Below, piece after piece: positions 1 to 7,628 of a DNA stretch of 64,000 nt. Made by a program: the position numbers and the translations under genes. A model generated the notes under the pieces. The model worked only from the letters and a program-made list of their open reading frames with translations. It did no database searches and was not told where the DNA came from. Positions within the stretch are counted from its first letter, which is position 1, and every line of letters starts with the position of its first letter. This DNA comes from Bdellovibrionales bacterium (GTDB lineage Bacteria; Bdellovibrionota; Bdellovibrionia; Bdellovibrionales; UBA1609), in the NCBI GenBank assembly GCA_019637855.1, contig JAHBUX010000002.1:124001-188000 (forward strand). The letters are read 5' to 3'.

Positions 1-2
1 TG

Positions 3-767
3 ATCGCGCGTCTTACCAACGAGATCAAATTAGCACATGTGATTCAAAAGGCGTTGGTTCCCACCGAGTTTCCTCACATCAATGGTTTTGAATTCTCCAC
101 CAAGTTCGTGCCCAGCACTTTGGCCGGTGGTGATTACTTCGATATTTTTGAACACGAGGACCGTTTTCGTTTCGGCGTGATTGTATCCAGCGCTTCCGGG
201 CACTCGATGTCGGCTTTGCTTTTGACGGTGCTTTTGAAAATGACCAGTCAGTTGGAAGCCAAGAAGGGCTCGGAACCGCATCAGGTGATGTTGGAGATGT
301 TCGATCAGCTTAAAGAGAACATGGCGCCGGAGGACACGGCCGATGTTTTTTATGCCCTCATCGATCGACGCAATTACGAGATGCGTTTTGTGCGTGCGGG
401 CGAATTGGTGGCGCTGCACCAAAACTTCTCCACCGGTGAAGTGCAGTCCCTTGGTTCTGGTCTTGGACCTTTGTCGCTCGACTTTCAACCGCCTCTCACT
501 TCGGAGGGGTTGATGCTCAACCCCCGCGATCGAGTGGTGCTCTGCACTCGCGGCGTCATTGAGGCGCGCAACGCTGAGGGCGAGGCTTACGGCATGGAAC
601 GTGTGACTCGCAGTTTCTTGAGCGGACCTAAGCGCGGGGTGCATGAGCTGCGCAATCATATCTTGTACGAGGTTAGTAAGTTTTCAGGTGCGGTCGAGCC
701 GGTACGCGACCAGACTCTGGTCGTTCTCGAAGTGAAAGACAAAGTGATCAAACTCGCCAAGAGCTAG
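3..767 (+). CDS. SpoIIE/RsbU-type PP2C serine phosphatase domain protein, 5' partial
   Basis: The reading frame is open from the left edge (codon at 3), so the N-terminus lies outside the window. The visible 254 residues match the SpoIIE/PP2C fold: an EIKLAHVIQKALVP opening helix, the metal-binding GGDYFDIF segment, SASGHSMSALLL, and an LGPL followed by RVVLCTRGVIEARN near the end. Enzymes of this family dephosphorylate anti-sigma-factor antagonists or act as response-regulator outputs. The usual Asp of the D-x-x-GHG motif is replaced in VSSASGHS, which could weaken metal binding. The partner domain (receiver, GAF or HAMP) is upstream and cannot be seen. Family assignment is good; substrate unknown. 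Confidence 0.8.
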   Translation: MARLTNEIKLAHVIQKALVPTEFPHINGFEFSTKFVPSTLAGGDYFDIFEHEDRFRFGVIVSSASGHSMSALLLTVLLKMTSQLEAKKGSEPHQVMLEMFDQLKENMAPEDTADVFYALIDRRNYEMRFVRAGELVALHQNFSTGEVQSLGSGLGPLSLDFQPPLTSEGLMLNPRDRVVLCTRGVIEARNAEGEAYGMERVTRSFLSGPKRGVHELRNHILYEVSKFSGAVEPVRDQTLVVLEVKDKVIKLAKS

Positions 768-826
768 CCAAACTCCATCGCTTCCATTACTATGGGGACA
801 GTCTATTTCTCGAAAGGATTCCCCCC

Positions 827-1969
827 ATGGCGACTCAAGTCGAAGTCTACGCCGGTGCCGTCGATAAAGGCCTCGAAGGTGTGGTGGCATGTACCACCGG
901 AATTTCATCCATTGTCGATGCTACGTTGATGTATCGCGGTTACACGATCGAAGATCTGTCTGCGCACTCGAATTTCGAAGAGACGTCGTTCCTGTTGTGG
1001 GAAGACCGTTTGCCGAAAGAAGGCGATTTGAATGCCTTCCGCAAAGAGTTGGCGGAGAACATGGCGCTGACGCCGGAGCAAGTGAAGCAGCTGAAAGCGT
1101 TGCCGACCAAAGGCGTTCACCCGATGGCTTGGTTGCGCACCGCTGTTTCGATGTTGGCTTTGTGGGATGCGGACGCGCAAGCGACGGATCCGGCCGCGCA
1201 ACGTCGCGTGGCTATTCGCTTGGTGGCGAAAATGGGAACGCTGGTGGCTTTGTTTGATCGCAACCGCAACGGTAAAGACTATGTGGCGCCGAAGCCCGAC
1301 AAGAGCATCGGTTGGAACTTCCTTTACATGTTGAAAGGTGAAGAGCCTAACGCTGAGATGGCGAAGGACTTCGACACTTGCTTGATCTTGCATGCAGATC
1401 ACGAATTGAACTGCTCAGCCTTTGCCGCTCGCGTGACCGCCTCTTCTTTGAGCGATATCTATAGCGCCGTCACTTCGGCCATCTCGGCTCTGAAGGGCCC
1501 CTTGCATGGTGGTGCCAACGAGCAAGTGATGCTGATGCTGAAGAAGATCGGCTCCATGGATGCGGCTCGCACCTGGATCAAAGAGGCTTTGGCCGGTAAA
1601 CAAAAAGTGATGGGTTTCGGTCACCGCGTTTATAAAAACGGCGACCCGCGCGCCAAGGTACTCGCTCAGCTCTCACAAAAGCTGACTGCGAAGTCCGGTG
1701 AGGGCCACTGGTACGAGATGTCCAAAGAGATCGACGATGTTATGCAGAAAGAAAAGGGCCTTTTGCCCAACGTCGATTTCTACTCGGCCACTGTCTACTA
1801 CGCGATGGGCATCCCCATCGATATTTACACCCCGATTTTTGCTGTCTCCCGCGTAAGCGGCTGGTTAGCCCACATCTTCGAGCAATATTCGAAGAACCGC
1901 ATCTACCGCCCCCGCGGCGAATGGATCGGAAAAGAGGGCCTAAAATGGGTCCCCCCCGCTCAGCGGTAG
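827..1969 (+). CDS. gltA: Citrate synthase (short, methylcitrate-synthase-like type)
   Basis: Condenses oxaloacetate with acetyl-CoA in the TCA cycle. The 380-residue length and motifs fit the short CitZ/PrpC-type enzymes: LNCSAFAAR after the HADHE segment, GPLHGGANE with the active-site His, GFGHRVYK with the second His, and the C-terminal catalytic Asp in VDFYSATVYYAMGIP. The start ATG at 827 follows an AAAGGA Shine-Dalgarno. The TAG stop codon (1967-1969) lies inside a dispersed palindromic repeat that also forms the likely terminator. Sequence alone does not separate citrate from 2-methylcitrate synthase, but no prpB/prpD neighbours are present, which favours citrate synthase. Confidence 0.9.
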   Translation: MATQVEVYAGAVDKGLEGVVACTTGISSIVDATLMYRGYTIEDLSAHSNFEETSFLLWEDRLPKEGDLNAFRKELAENMALTPEQVKQLKALPTKGVHPMAWLRTAVSMLALWDADAQATDPAAQRRVAIRLVAKMGTLVALFDRNRNGKDYVAPKPDKSIGWNFLYMLKGEEPNAEMAKDFDTCLILHADHELNCSAFAARVTASSLSDIYSAVTSAISALKGPLHGGANEQVMLMLKKIGSMDAARTWIKEALAGKQKVMGFGHRVYKNGDPRAKVLAQLSQKLTAKSGEGHWYEMSKEIDDVMQKEKGLLPNVDFYSATVYYAMGIPIDIYTPIFAVSRVSGWLAHIFEQYSKNRIYRPRGEWIGKEGLKWVPPAQR

Positions 1970-2110
1970 GGCCTAACATTTCCGGAAATATATGCGATCT
2001 GATGTCCGAAGCGCGCCCTTAAGGCGCGCTTCGTCGTTTCTGCGTCCGTGTCTCGGACTGAAACACCGCCATCTCGCATATATCTCCGGAAATGTTAGCC
2101 CCTACCTTTT
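1965..2110 (+). repeat. REP-like long inverted repeat with internal hairpin
   Basis: The left arm GGTAGGGCCTAACATTTCCG (1965-1984) is matched by an inverted right arm (2087-2106, one mismatch). The arms extend inward as CGGAAATATATGCGA against TCGCATATATCTCCG. Between them sits a second perfect hairpin, CGAAGCGCGCC-CTTAA-GGCGCGCTTCG (about 2007-2033). The right arm is followed by TTTT, so it may terminate the citrate synthase transcript. The same arm sequence recurs at 58089-58184. This is a dispersed palindromic family, possibly REP/BIME-like. Confidence 0.75.
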
Positions 2111-2133
2111 GAGTTCGACAGTTTGGTGCACAT

Positions 2134-2161
2134 TAAACGACACACGGACTTTGGCCGATAG
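2134..2161 (+). promoter_or_regulatory. Candidate sigma-28 promoter for the PilZ gene
   Basis: TAAA (2134-2137) and GCCGATAG (2154-2161) resemble the FliA consensus TAAAGTTT-N11-GCCGATAA, with a spacer one base longer than in the flagellin promoters. It lies about 14 bases before the Shine-Dalgarno of the gene at 2187, which fits a short leader. Confidence 0.45.
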
Positions 2162-2186
2162 GTCTTTAGTTGTGGGAGGTTTACGG

Positions 2187-2873
2187 ATGCAACGGGTACT
2201 CTTGAGCTGCAAATCGGTAGACGATGCGCGCTTTCTTAAAAACTACATAGAAACCGAACTTCCCTACGAAGTGATCTTGTCCTTTGACCAGAAAGGGATT
2301 GAGGCCGCCATCAAGGCCAAGAATATCCACCTGCTGATGTTGCAAACAGGCAACCTGGCCGCGCAAGATATCGCCTACGCCCGCACCATCCGCCAAATGG
2401 GTTTCAACTACCCGTTGCTGATGATCACCGATGCTTTGGGCAACACCAACATCGAAGAAGTGAACGAGAAACATAAGATCTATTTCCTGGAGCGCCCCTT
2501 TGAATTGAAGACGCTCAAAGGTCTGGCCCGCAAGCTGATGATCGCGCGCACGGTGCCGCAACAGATTTTCCGTCGTTACCGCACCAACCTTAGTGCCACG
2601 CTGGAGACTTTTATCAGCGGCGAAAAATACCACACCCACATGTTCAACCTGTCACGTGGCGGGGCCTATTTTGAAATGAACAAAAAGCCTAACGTCACCG
2701 TAGGCGATTTGTTGCGCTTGAAAGTGCACCTGGCCGATATGGAGCGGGAGCATCACGTACACGGTCGTATCGTGTGGAGCACGCACAAAGGTCACGCCGC
2801 TGGCGGCTATGGCCTGGGTGTAAAATTCATGAAGAGCACAGATATCTACCGCAATCTTCTGGATAAGGTATAG
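2187..2873 (+). CDS. Receiver-like plus PilZ domain protein
   Basis: The 228-residue protein has an N-terminal half (1-120) that looks like a receiver fold, with a LLMLQTGN strand and the PLLMITD strand, but no clear phospho-acceptor Asp pair. The C-terminal half is a PilZ domain with the RxxxR c-di-GMP motif (RRYRTN) and the D/NxSxxG motif (NLSRGG), followed by GYGLGVKF. PilZ proteins bind c-di-GMP and often act on motility. The ATG at 2187 was chosen because it follows GGAGGT at 2175-2180; a longer frame open from 1992 runs through the repeat and lacks a ribosome site. A sigma-28-like promoter just upstream suggests co-expression with flagellins. Confidence 0.85.
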   Translation: MQRVLLSCKSVDDARFLKNYIETELPYEVILSFDQKGIEAAIKAKNIHLLMLQTGNLAAQDIAYARTIRQMGFNYPLLMITDALGNTNIEEVNEKHKIYFLERPFELKTLKGLARKLMIARTVPQQIFRRYRTNLSATLETFISGEKYHTHMFNLSRGGAYFEMNKKPNVTVGDLLRLKVHLADMEREHHVHGRIVWSTHKGHAAGGYGLGVKFMKSTDIYRNLLDKV

Positions 2874-2888
2874 TCCGACGCTTCGGAT

Positions 2889-3641
2889 ATGCCGGCACTG
2901 TTTTCAACCACCGAGTGGAACACTCATTTAGAAATCGCCTTTCTTGATGCCTCGAGCGCCAACGCCTTTGGTTTACCGGCGGCGCGCGAGTTCTCCGCTC
3001 TGATCAAACGTTACAAAAAATGGACAAAGCCCGTGGTTGTCCGCAGTGCGCATGCGCGTGTGTTCTGTTCGGGTGGGCAACTCTCCGACTACGCTCGCCT
3101 AAAAAGCAAAGCCGCGGGTTTAAAAATCAATCGCGAGATCACAAATGTGCTCGATAGCTTTGGTCGGTGGCCGGTGGTGAAGCTTGCGGTCGTTGAAGGC
3201 GATGTGTTCGGTGGCGGTATGGAGTGGTTGGCCCGCTTCGATTACCGCTGGAGCGCCCCTTCTGCCGTATTTGCCTTTTGGCAGCGCAAAATTGCACTGT
3301 CCACTGGCTGGGGTGGGGGCGAGTGGTGGGCGAAGCGCGTGGGTGAGGACCGAGTGCGCCAGCTTTTGCTCGAAGCCCGGCTCCTTAGTGCGGGCGAGGC
3401 GCTGCGTTTGAGACTGGTGGATCGCGTGCTGACGCGTTGGAGTTTGAAGGAAGAGGTAGAGGCTTGGGCGCGGGCGATGAGCATGGCAGGAGATGAAAAT
3501 GTCCGCTCTAGCAAGACGGCCCCCGCCTACATAAAACTCACTCAGTGGTCGAGCCGTCGCGAGAACAAGCTGTTCGCCGATCTTTGGATGGGCCCGGAGC
3601 ACCGAGCCGTTCTAGAAAAATGGAAAAATAAGAAAAAGTAG
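2889..3641 (+). CDS. Enoyl-CoA hydratase/isomerase (crotonase) family protein
   Basis: A 250-residue crotonase-fold protein. Visible hallmarks are the oxyanion-hole region FCSGGQLSDYARLK and the second GG segment, EGDVFGGGMEWLARFDYRWSAPSAVFAF, followed by the GLVDRVL-like LRLVDRVL helix. Family members act on acyl-CoA thioesters. The usual catalytic Glu positions are not obvious: the second motif reads GGGMEWLARFD. The substrate cannot be named. It starts 15 bases after the PilZ gene with no clear Shine-Dalgarno of its own, so it may be co-transcribed with it. It faces elbB tail to tail. Confidence 0.8.
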   Translation: MPALFSTTEWNTHLEIAFLDASSANAFGLPAAREFSALIKRYKKWTKPVVVRSAHARVFCSGGQLSDYARLKSKAAGLKINREITNVLDSFGRWPVVKLAVVEGDVFGGGMEWLARFDYRWSAPSAVFAFWQRKIALSTGWGGGEWWAKRVGEDRVRQLLLEARLLSAGEALRLRLVDRVLTRWSLKEEVEAWARAMSMAGDENVRSSKTAPAYIKLTQWSSRRENKLFADLWMGPEHRAVLEKWKNKKK

Positions 3642-3688
3642 GCGAACGGAAAAGTTGCGGAAATGCGGCCGAAATGCGGCGATCGCGT

Positions 3689-4345
3689 TTACGCCATCTC
3701 CACCAACTCACGCATGGCTTTACGTACGCCAGTGAAAACCTCAAACGGTTTCGCTTCACCATACATATACGCGGGAGTGGTCACCACGCGATGTTCACGA
3801 TCACTGACGAAATCGTCGACGGCACAGTTCTCATGTACGGCGCCGGTTTTAACGATCTCAGCCGCGGTGTCGCGATCATTGCCAATGGTGACAGTAATGC
3901 CCTTTTTACCCAAAACGCGCGCCACCAAAGCGGGCGCGATACAGATGGCGCCAATGGGTTTTTCGGCTTGGTAAAAGTCGTTCAGCACGCGATCGACTTC
4001 GAAGTTCACCGAGCAAGCCGCTCCTTCGCGGGCCCAGGTGCACAGGTTCAAGGCTGCACCAAAGCCTCCGGGCAAAGCCAAAGCGTCGAACTCAGAAACT
4101 TGCAGTGCACTCAGCGGACGAATCTGACCGCGTGCAATGCGTGCCGACTCCGTCAAAACGTTGCGCAGTTCTCCCGTTGGATTCGATGTCATTGGATCAT
4201 TGACAGCCAGGGTTGTGTCGGGCGCGAAGACCTCGTAGCTGGCTCCGGTCTCGCTCAACGCAATCAGAGTGCTGACGGCTTCGGTGATTTCGCTTCCATC
4301 TTTATGCCCGCATCCAGATAGGATCACGGCGATTCGTTTAGACAT
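3689..4345 (-). CDS. elbB: ElbB-type DJ-1/PfpI family glyoxalase-like protein
   Basis: A 218-residue member of the DJ-1/PfpI superfamily, closest to ElbB (isoprenoid biosynthesis protein with glyoxalase activity). The opening VILSGCGHKDGSEITEAVS and the LPGGFGAALNLCTWA segment are typical. The nucleophile-elbow Cys is in GAICIAPAL. It is the third gene of a leftward set (GNAT enzyme, lipoprotein, elbB). A hairpin in the 53-base gap upstream buries its Shine-Dalgarno. Cytosolic; its physiological substrate is not settled in the family. Confidence 0.85.
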   Translation of the reverse strand: MSKRIAVILSGCGHKDGSEITEAVSTLIALSETGASYEVFAPDTTLAVNDPMTSNPTGELRNVLTESARIARGQIRPLSALQVSEFDALALPGGFGAALNLCTWAREGAACSVNFEVDRVLNDFYQAEKPIGAICIAPALVARVLGKKGITVTIGNDRDTAAEIVKTGAVHENCAVDDFVSDREHRVVTTPAYMYGEAKPFEVFTGVRKAMRELVEMA

Positions 4346-4350
4346 AGCAA

Positions 4351-4370
4351 CCTCCGGTTCACACCGGAGG
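4351..4370 (-). promoter_or_regulatory. Shine-Dalgarno-sequestering hairpin before elbB
   Basis: On the minus strand CCTCCGGT-GTGA-ACCGGAGG forms a perfect 8-bp stem with a 4-base loop. The GGAGG at its 3' side (4355-4351) is the only Shine-Dalgarno for the elbB ATG at 4345, five bases away. A second G/C hairpin (GGCCC...GGGCC) lies just upstream. This could lower or condition elbB translation. Confidence 0.55.
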
Positions 4371-4398
4371 AGTTAGTGAGGCCCGGCAGGGCCGTCAA

Positions 4399-5250
4399 TC
4401 ATTTTTGGAAGTTTTCGAGCTGTTTGCAGACGCGCACGTAATATTTGCGGTCTTGGATGGGAATGTTGCTGCTACGGCAGTCGGTGATCATGATTCCATT
4501 CATCATGTCGAAGTAGGCCGTGCTCAAAGGCATAAACGGTGCAGCTAGACTGAAGGCAAAGTCGATGGACACCTTTTGATAGTCGGTGTCTGAGTACCAG
4601 TCGACAATATCGAAACGCACGTAGCGCACGGGCATCTCACATACGGCCAGGCCGCCGCATCCCGGTTTTGTGGAGACTGCATCCGGCGCGTTCACTTTGC
4701 CAGTCGCCACGCGCAGTTGGTGGAACGTGGTTTTTTTGGGTGCTGCGCTGGCGCGTAGACCCGCGGAATACGCCTTGAGCTCTTTGAGGGTGGGGCGGCG
4801 CCCGCCAAGAGCGGTGGCATTCAGCAAAGCGGAAGATGATGATGTTTTCGATAGAATCCAGGGATCTGTTTCGGTCACTTTGTGATCGAAGCCGCCGTCA
4901 TCTTTGCGTTCCATACGGTCGACGCGAAAGATGATCTTCTTCTGGGTCGGCGTCTCTTCGATGCTGGCCACGCTGACGCCCACTGTGCCGATCAGCATGG
5001 TCGTTTCGTTGTTTTCGACTCTTTGGGTGATCGAGTAGTCAACAAACTGATCTTTGTGAATGCCGTCGAAACTACGCCCGGCCGTCGCGGCGTTCAAAGC
5101 CTCTTCTACCGCCGCGGGGTCGGCCTCTGGTCCCAGGTCCGCTTTCTGTTCTTTGGCACGCTGACATGAAAGCAGCGCCACCAGCAGAAAAGGCAGGCTC
5201 AAAGCCAGAGTGAAGTGCATGCCACGTAAAAGTAGATTCGAATTTTTCAT
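4399..5250 (-). CDS. Predicted lipoprotein of unknown function
   Basis: The 283-residue protein begins MKNSN, then has a hydrophobic segment ending LLVALLSC, a lipobox with Cys about residue 29, so it is probably a lipoprotein. The mature part has no motif I recognise; two Cys pairs (KPGCGGLAVC and TDCRSS...VRVCK) could form disulfides. The start at 5250 was chosen because its ATG overlaps the TGA of the upstream GNAT gene (ATGA at 5250-5247), a translational-coupling arrangement. An upstream in-frame ATG run (MGMGMGF) at 5274 lies inside that gene and is less likely. Confidence 0.7.
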   Translation of the reverse strand: MKNSNLLLRGMHFTLALSLPFLLVALLSCQRAKEQKADLGPEADPAAVEEALNAATAGRSFDGIHKDQFVDYSITQRVENNETTMLIGTVGVSVASIEETPTQKKIIFRVDRMERKDDGGFDHKVTETDPWILSKTSSSSALLNATALGGRRPTLKELKAYSAGLRASAAPKKTTFHQLRVATGKVNAPDAVSTKPGCGGLAVCEMPVRYVRFDIVDWYSDTDYQKVSIDFAFSLAAPFMPLSTAYFDMMNGIMITDCRSSNIPIQDRKYYVRVCKQLENFQK

Positions 5251-6341
5251 ACGGAATCCCATCCCCATACCCACATCGGGATCGGAAAGATCTTTTCAAA
5301 AGTTTCGGAGGTCTCTTTATCAAACGGATGCAGCTGCGAGGCCTTCAGCGGGCCAAAGATCAAACGCACTAGATCGGCTTCGGCATCAGTGCTGAAGATT
5401 TCACTCTTGTAACCGAGATAGTATTTGCCATCGCGCGGTTCTAAAACTGTATCTTCCGCATTCATGGCACGGGCGTACTTTTTGATCTTGAGTAGGAAAT
5501 TAGGCGCATTCAGGATTTTGATCATACCCAACACGCCGCTGTGTTCGGTGGCGCCTGCCTCTTTGAGTTGGCGAATGAAATTTTGCGCATGTGAAGGCGA
5601 GATCAGATGCAATGGCCGCTTCGAGCTCTTCACCGCAAACTGCAGCAGTGGCAGAAGTTTAGAAACCCCGCCACCCCATTCGTGAATGTAGCCGTCGAGG
5701 TCAGCACCCTTGCCTTCCACCGCATAGGCCTGCAACTTGTTCTCCGCATCCCACGCGGTATAGACGCGCGAGTTAGGGATCTGCAAAAACTTGCGAATGT
5801 CTTCGCCGGTGCGGATGCTGCCCGTCGTGTGCTGCGAGTATAGGCGTAAAATCGCTTCGGGATCGACGCGATTGGATTGCATAAAGCGCAACCCAGCCGG
5901 GTCGGCCTGGATATTTTCCGGAATGGACAGCGACACTTCCACTCCGCCTAGTTCAAAACCGATTTTACGGTAGAAGTCGTAGAGATTCGTCCATAAAATG
6001 GCGAAGTCACAACCGTGGTCGCGGCCAGCTTCAATGCAGGCCTCAAGAACTTTTGTTGATAAACCTTTATTGCGATGGTCTGGACTGGTGACCACGCTGC
6101 CGATGGCGGCGGCTTTGAACAAACCGGCAGGGCATTTTATGATCAGTGGTTTCATCACGGCGGCCGACAAAAAGTTGCCGTCGGTTTCGCGAATGACTCG
6201 CACGTTGTTCAAATTGCTGAAATGGATGGCCAGAGGGTATTCTTCGGCGATGGACCAACCCGATTGCGGGCGAAGCTGCGTGGACAAGAACTGAACAAAA
6301 TCGCCCATTTCGTGCTCATGTAAAGGACGTGGACCTTCCAT
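5247..6341 (-). CDS. GNAT family N-acetyltransferase
   Basis: A GNAT acyltransferase with the acetyl-CoA motif GSVVTSPDHRNKGLSTKVL about residues 88-106, followed by CDFAILWTNLYDFYRKIGFE, the usual strand-turn-helix that closes the GNAT fold. The C-terminal half, with YAVEGKGADLDGYIHEWGG, resembles the second domain of Eis-like two-domain GNATs. The ATG at 6341 is preferred because it follows a strong GGAAGGAG at 6354-6347; longer in-frame starts at 6431 and 6503 have no ribosome site and crowd or overlap nth. The downstream lipoprotein overlaps its stop. Substrate unknown. Confidence 0.75.
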   Translation of the reverse strand: MEGPRPLHEHEMGDFVQFLSTQLRPQSGWSIAEEYPLAIHFSNLNNVRVIRETDGNFLSAAVMKPLIIKCPAGLFKAAAIGSVVTSPDHRNKGLSTKVLEACIEAGRDHGCDFAILWTNLYDFYRKIGFELGGVEVSLSIPENIQADPAGLRFMQSNRVDPEAILRLYSQHTTGSIRTGEDIRKFLQIPNSRVYTAWDAENKLQAYAVEGKGADLDGYIHEWGGGVSKLLPLLQFAVKSSKRPLHLISPSHAQNFIRQLKEAGATEHSGVLGMIKILNAPNFLLKIKKYARAMNAEDTVLEPRDGKYYLGYKSEIFSTDAEADLVRLIFGPLKASQLHPFDKETSETFEKIFPIPMWVWGWDSV

Positions 6342-6460
6342 GGTCGCTCCTTCCGCGAGATGAAACTCGCTTTTATCATTGTAATAAAGCGTCAGTTTCC
6401 GAGCAGTCTTGAAAGCGGAATTCCTCGACATCGGTCGGGCGATTGCATAGAAAACCAGAC

Positions 6461-7114
6461 ATGAGAGAGAGCTTTGAAAAGCGTCGGGCCAGGACGCAGA
6501 CAATCATCCAGCGACTTAAACGCTACTATCCAGACGCTCATTGCGCTCTTCATCACAGCAATCCTCTCGAGCTTCTAGTAGCCACCATTCTCAGCGCACA
6601 GTGTACGGACGAGCGGGTGAACATGGTGACGCCGGCACTGTTCAAAAAGTACAAGAAGGCTGCGGATTACGCGGCAGCCGATCTGTCGCAGCTGGAAGCA
6701 ATGATTCGTTCGACCGGATTTTTTCGCGCCAAGGCCAAAAGTTTAAAAGGCATGGGCGAAGGGTTGGTGAAAGATCATCACGGCGAGGTGCCCAAGGACC
6801 TTGAGCAGATGATGAAGCTTCCCGGCGTAGGGCGCAAAACGGCCAATGTGGTTTTGGGCAACGCGTTTGGGATGGCCACGGGCATCGTGGTCGATACGCA
6901 TGTGAAGCGCTTGTCGTTTCGCTTGGGTCTCACTAGCGCCAAGGCACCTGACAAGGTGGAGCAAGATCTGGTGCAACTGGTGCCTAAAAAGGACTGGATT
7001 AATTTTTCGCACTGGCTCATCTTTCATGGTCGTCGCATATGTAAAGCGCGTAAACCGCAGTGCGAGATCTGTCCGCTGGAAGGCGAGTGCCCAAAGAACG
7101 GCGTGAAGCATTGA
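6461..7114 (+). CDS. nth: Endonuclease III
   Basis: Base-excision-repair DNA glycosylase/AP lyase for oxidised pyrimidines. The 217-residue product has the helix-hairpin-helix LPGVGRKTANVVL with the catalytic Lys, the catalytic Asp in GIVVDTHVKRL, and the C-terminal [4Fe-4S] Cys set C-x6-C-x2-C-x5-C in CKARKPQCEICPLEGEC. Length is normal for the family. The ATG at 6461 is taken; an in-frame TTG at 6443 is possible. The gene diverges from the GNAT gene, and the 119-base gap must hold both promoters. Confidence 0.93.
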   Translation: MRESFEKRRARTQTIIQRLKRYYPDAHCALHHSNPLELLVATILSAQCTDERVNMVTPALFKKYKKAADYAAADLSQLEAMIRSTGFFRAKAKSLKGMGEGLVKDHHGEVPKDLEQMMKLPGVGRKTANVVLGNAFGMATGIVVDTHVKRLSFRLGLTSAKAPDKVEQDLVQLVPKKDWINFSHWLIFHGRRICKARKPQCEICPLEGECPKNGVKH

Positions 7115-7145
7115 CCGCCCCCGGTGAAAGGGGGAAGATGCGTCT

Positions 7146-7628
7146 ATGTTCGTAGCCTATCTGGAAAGTATTAAATACGTCGGGCATCTGTTTCCATTGG
7201 CATTGTTGAGAATTTATTTGGGCTGGTCGTTTTTATCGACCGCATGGTTGCGTTACCAAGGCGACTACTTGTCGCAGCCGCGCATTGCCGCCGCCATCAC
7301 CGAGTGGGCGCCGATGTCTTCGGCGCCGGATTGGTACAAAGACTTTTTGGATCGCGTGGTTGTGCCCAATTGGCAGTTCTTCGCCTACTGCGTGGTGTAC
7401 TTTGGCTTCTTAGTTGGAATTTCGTTTATCATCGGATTCTTTGTGCGGCCGGTGGCGCTGCTGGCGGCGTTGTTGACACTCAACTTCGTTTACAACAGTT
7501 CGCCGGATGTTATCGATCTGCACAAACTGCATATGGTGTTGTTTTTGATCCTGGCTTGGCTCGGTGCTGGTCGCTGCTTGGGCCTGGACTATTTTTTCTA
7601 TAAACGCGACCGCGGCATTTGGTGGTGA
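7146..7628 (+). CDS. DoxX-like integral membrane protein
   Basis: A 160-residue protein with about four membrane helices (LFPLALLRIYLGWSFLSTAW; FFAYCVVYFGFLVGISFIIG; VALLAALLTLNFVYN; MVLFLILAWLGAGRCLGLDYF). The pattern and the GxxF/RP loop match the DoxX/TQO small-subunit family, some of which link to quinone-dependent oxidation. GGGGGAAG precedes the ATG. Its stop overlaps the likely GTG start of the ThiB-like gene, so it probably belongs to the same transcript. Its role there is unclear. Confidence 0.7.
   Translation: MFVAYLESIKYVGHLFPLALLRIYLGWSFLSTAWLRYQGDYLSQPRIAAAITEWAPMSSAPDWYKDFLDRVVVPNWQFFAYCVVYFGFLVGISFIIGFFVRPVALLAALLTLNFVYNSSPDVIDLHKLHMVLFLILAWLGAGRCLGLDYFFYKRDRGIWW

Noticed and set aside
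905-1402. 165-residue minus-strand frame inside citrate synthase
   Set aside because: Antisense shadow of a strongly conserved gene; no start signal.
1992-2186. N-terminal extension of the PilZ gene
   Set aside because: The extension would be read through the palindromic repeat and lacks a ribosome site; ATG 2187 has GGAGGT.
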